NCBI GenBank assembly: GCA_030680855.1
Contig: JAUXUN010000044.1
Coordinates: 1-64,000, forward strand
DNA from: Aestuariivirga sp.
GTDB lineage: Bacteria > Pseudomonadota > Alphaproteobacteria > Rhizobiales > Aestuariivirgaceae
Direction of reading: 5' to 3'
DNA: 64,000 bases
A model generated the notes under the pieces. It ran no database searches, was not told where the DNA came from, and saw nothing but the letters and a program-made list of their open reading frames with translations. Below, in pieces: positions 61,673 through 64,000 of this stretch; positions within the stretch are counted from its first letter, which is position 1, and each line of letters begins with the position of its first letter. Both the position numbers and the translations under genes were made by a program.

Positions 61673-61981
61673 CTAGAGAAACAGCAAAATCACGACCCAC
61701 ATGACGATTATGGCTTTTGCGCCTGTTGCATGCAACGGATTGCCTTCGTACCGGTTGGCGCTGCGCCATGCGCCAGTAGCGGCAAAGAAGGAGTAGGGCA
61801 GGGGAAGGAAGTGAACGGCTGCCGCCAGAATAATGGGTGCTTCGGCGAGAACGAGTGTGAGAGCAGCGATGGTGGCAAAGAGGTTCAGAATGAGGTCATA
61901 GGTTATCAGCCAGCGCCAAAAGGCTTCCCGCAGGGGCAATTGCCCAAGCCAAAGCTGCTTTAGTGAGTTGGTTGTATTCAC
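61673..61981 (-). CDS. Small membrane protein of unknown function
   Basis: A 102-residue protein with about three hydrophobic segments (YDLILNLFATIAALTLVLAE; APIILAAAVHFLPLPYSFFA; IIVMWVVILLFL) and an amphipathic N-terminus (LKQLWLGQLPLREAFWRWLI). I recognise no function. It starts six bases after the antiporter stop on the same strand, so it is probably co-transcribed with it, and could be an accessory subunit; this is inference. Confidence 0.7.
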   Translation of the reverse strand: MNTTNSLKQLWLGQLPLREAFWRWLITYDLILNLFATIAALTLVLAEAPIILAAAVHFLPLPYSFFAATGAWRSANRYEGNPLHATGAKAIIVMWVVILLFL

Positions 61982-61987
61982 TGAAAC

Positions 61988-63838
61988 CTAACTTCTTCCA
62001 TTGCTGTCTTCTCGGGCTTCATCTCCGGCGAGAGGTGATATGGCGCGGTCGCCGGCCAGCACGCGGGAAAGTTCGGCGCGGCTGTTTCGGACGATATCGA
62101 CCATCTTTTCGCTGTCGCCGGCATGGCGGGCCTGTTCGCGAACAATTTTTTCATCGAAGCTCTTAAATGCCTTGGCGGCGCGGTGGGCCTCAAGCGGGTC
62201 CTGTCCCAGGGCAATCAGGACCTTTTCACCCATATCCAGAGATGACGCAAAGACTTCGCGGTACACATCCTCGACGCCAGCATTGAGAATCTCATAGGCG
62301 TGGACGCGGTCAAAGGCCCGTGAAAAAATCCGCAGGTGGGGGAAATGCTTCCTGGCGGTGGCGACGATCTCGGAAATTTTCTCGCGCTCATCAATCGCAA
62401 TTACCAGAACTTCCGCGGTCCGCGCGCCCGCCGCTTCCAGCAGATCAACCCGGGACGCGTCACCGTAGAAAAGCTTGAAGCCAAACCGGCGGAGCGCATC
62501 AATCTGTTCCGCGTCGTGATCAAGCACCACGGCCTTATAGCCCTTGGCTTGCAGCAGGCGGCCCACGGTCATGCCAAAGCGGCCGTGGCCCGCGATGATC
62601 ACCCTGGCGCTCTCGTCAATCACATCGGCATCCCTGACCTGGCCGCCGCGGGCAAAAAACGGCTGGATAAAGTTTTCATTGGTGATCATCAGCATTGGCG
62701 CCAGGGCCATGGAAATTGCAACTATTGCCACGAGCACGGCGGCCTGACCGGCGAGGAGAAGTCCCAATCCGAGGCAGAAGGAAATCAGAACGAAGGCGAA
62801 CTCTCCGCCTTGCGCCAGCGAAAATGCAAAATGGGCGCTGTCGGGGCCTTTCATGCGGAAGATGCGGGCGATGACATACAGGACCACGAGCTTAAGGACG
62901 ACGAAACCAACGACAAGGCCGATAATCTGCAAGGGATTGGCCATGAGCAGGTTGAAATCAATGCCCGCACCCACCGCCATAAAGAAGACAGCCAGCAACA
63001 GGCCCTTGAAGGGGTCGAGATCCATTTCAAGTTCGTGGCGGTATTCGCTTTCGGCCAGAACCACGCCCGCGAGAAAAGTGCCAAGGGCGGCCGAGAGGCC
63101 CACGAACTGCATCATCAGGGTGATGCCGACGACGATCAGGAGGGCAAAGGCCACAAAAATTTCGCGGATGCCCGATTGGGCGACATAGCGGAACAGCGGC
63201 CGCATGAGATAGCGGCCGGCCAATACAATTGCCGCAACGGCGGCAAGCACGCTGAGAGTTTGGGCCCAGGCCGGAAACTCGGCGATGAGGCTGGTGCTTG
63301 CATGGCTGGTTGATTGCCGGACTGCCAGCAATGGCAAGAGCGCCAGCATGGGGATTATTGCGATATCCTGGAACAGCAGCACCGAGAATGAGGATTGGCC
63401 GGCAAAGGTCTTGAGCTGGCCGCGTTCATTCAGGCTTTGGATGACGATCGCGGTTGATGACATGGCGAGGATGAGACCTGCAGCAACCGCCGCCCTCCAG
63501 TCCAGGCCGATGAAATAGGCGGCAAACGCAATTGCCGCGGACGTGGCCACGACCTGCAAGCCGCCCAACCCAAGAATTGGCTTGCGCAGGGACCAGAGTT
63601 TTGACGGCTGCAACTCAAGCCCAACCAGAAACAGCATGACGATGACGCCAAACTCGGCGAAATGCATGACGTCCTGACCTTCGCTGCCGACGAGGCCGAG
63701 AACGGCGGGTCCAATAAGGATGCCGGCGGCGAGATAGCCAAGCACGGAACCGAGGCCGAGGCGCGAGGCAACGGGGGCGGCAATCACGGCGGCGGCAAGA
63801 TAGACAAAGGCACCGAGGAGAAATTCCGGGAGGTGCAT
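61988..63838 (-). CDS. CPA2-family K+/H+ antiporter (KefB/KefC-like) with RCK domain
   Basis: A 616-residue protein. The first 375 residues form about 12 membrane segments of the Na+/H+ exchanger fold (VIMLFLVGLELQPSKLWSLR; AMSSTAIVIQSLNERGQL; FLAGVVLAESEYRHELEMDL), and a RCK/TrkA-N domain follows near residue 415 with VIIAGHGRFGMTVGRLLQAK (nucleotide-binding GxGxxG variant) and VVLDHDAEQIDALR. This matches glutathione-gated potassium efflux systems (KefB/KefC) or YbaL. It would extrude K+ in exchange for H+ under electrophile or osmotic stress. No ancillary KefF/G gene is adjacent. Confidence 0.92.
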   Translation of the reverse strand: MHLPEFLLGAFVYLAAAVIAAPVASRLGLGSVLGYLAAGILIGPAVLGLVGSEGQDVMHFAEFGVIVMLFLVGLELQPSKLWSLRKPILGLGGLQVVATSAAIAFAAYFIGLDWRAAVAAGLILAMSSTAIVIQSLNERGQLKTFAGQSSFSVLLFQDIAIIPMLALLPLLAVRQSTSHASTSLIAEFPAWAQTLSVLAAVAAIVLAGRYLMRPLFRYVAQSGIREIFVAFALLIVVGITLMMQFVGLSAALGTFLAGVVLAESEYRHELEMDLDPFKGLLLAVFFMAVGAGIDFNLLMANPLQIIGLVVGFVVLKLVVLYVIARIFRMKGPDSAHFAFSLAQGGEFAFVLISFCLGLGLLLAGQAAVLVAIVAISMALAPMLMITNENFIQPFFARGGQVRDADVIDESARVIIAGHGRFGMTVGRLLQAKGYKAVVLDHDAEQIDALRRFGFKLFYGDASRVDLLEAAGARTAEVLVIAIDEREKISEIVATARKHFPHLRIFSRAFDRVHAYEILNAGVEDVYREVFASSLDMGEKVLIALGQDPLEAHRAAKAFKSFDEKIVREQARHAGDSEKMVDIVRNSRAELSRVLAGDRAISPLAGDEAREDSNGRS

Positions 63839-63890
63839 GGCTTAAAACTTCCTTCAGGGCAAAATTGGCGGGCAATATGGCGGGCGGCCC

Positions 63891-63928
63891 CAAAAATGAA
63901 AAGGGCCGGAAACTTTCGTTTCCAGCCC
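63891..63928 (-). terminator. Terminator of a reverse-strand gene at the right edge
   Basis: On the reverse strand GGGCTGGAAAC and GTTTCCGGCCC (63918-63928 with 63903-63913) pair over 11 bp with one G-U pair and a GAAA loop, followed by a T-rich stretch (63891-63902). Confidence 0.8.
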
Positions 63929-63949
63929 AATACTCATCACGCAACAGAC

Positions 63950-64000
63950 CTATTGGCGGTATTTCTGAATCTTTGTGGTGCGAAGGCCCGCCAAACCATG
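63950..64000 (-). CDS. C-terminal fragment of an unidentified protein (partial)
   Basis: A reverse-strand frame is open from the right edge to a TAG at 63950-63952, giving the last 16 residues HGLAGLRTTKIQKYRQ. It lies 22 bases before a good terminator on the same strand, which supports it as a real gene end. Too little is present to name it. Confidence 0.45.
   Translation of the reverse strand, partial: HGLAGLRTTKIQKYRQ

Noticed and set aside
1-64000. CRISPR array, prophage, insertion sequence or integrative element
   Set aside because: No regularly spaced direct repeats, transposase, integrase or phage structural genes were seen; gene order is that of a conserved chromosome.

Overview
The window is chromosomal DNA from an alphaproteobacterium, most likely of the order Hyphomicrobiales (Rhizobiales); I cannot name the genus. 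Supporting signs are a CtrA response regulator beside the phosphotransferase ChpT, a DUF1134/EipA envelope protein, YdcH-like DUF465 proteins next to purE-purK, a tkt-pgk-fba gene block, DUF4164-zapA, yebC-ruvCAB-ybgC-tolQRAB-pal-cpoB-tilS-ftsH-folP-glmM synteny, and palindromic intergenic repeats. DNA is moderately GC-rich and densely coding. I see no prophage, insertion sequence, CRISPR array or rRNA operon, and only one tRNA.

Left part (1-22 kb): a partial SDR oxidoreductase, an MFS carrier and a PAP2 lipid phosphatase; an acyl-CoA synthetase with a cupin; purE-purK, rpsU, ung and an inositol-monophosphatase-family gene; a PadR regulator with an obvious palindromic operator; an XRE regulator with an NTF2-like partner; then the reverse-strand glycolytic/Calvin-type operon tkt-pgk-fba-ThiE-like-Sel1, in which gap is missing. 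Divergent from tkt are DUF4164 and zapA. The usual zapA - 6S RNA - 5-formyl-THF cyclo-ligase order is interrupted here by NUDIX, CYTH-CHAD and DUF1344 genes, with a candidate 6S RNA still directly before the cyclo-ligase.

Middle (22-41.6 kb): a polyamine-type ABC importer without its ATPase, then a long forward run: yebC, ruvC, a small AbrB-like gene, ruvA, ruvB, ybgC, tolQ-tolR-tolA-tolB, two tandem pal genes, cpoB, tilS, ftsH, folP, glmM. These genes handle Holliday-junction resolution, constriction of the outer membrane at division, tRNA decoding, membrane proteolysis, folate and peptidoglycan precursor synthesis.

Right part (41.6-64 kb): an outer-membrane barrel protein, serC (with a two-hairpin leader) and serA, DUF4139, purA, a membrane protein, an EAL protein with a degenerate GGDEF domain, a CAP-domain protein, rpoH, rluD, tRNA-Glu, a coiled-coil membrane protein, eipA, cysQ, chpT, ctrA and a FliJ-like gene, then a sulfotransferase-LysE-aminotransferase operon and a Kef-type antiporter.

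The most notable observations are the AbrB-like gene translationally coupled to ruvA, the pal duplication, TTAACCAT (CtrA-type) motifs before eipA, tolQ and the second pal, several composite palindromic repeats, the displaced 6S RNA, and the sulfotransferase/aminotransferase pairing. I did not find a clearly new defence or mobile system. All calls come from reading the sequence; no database search was run.
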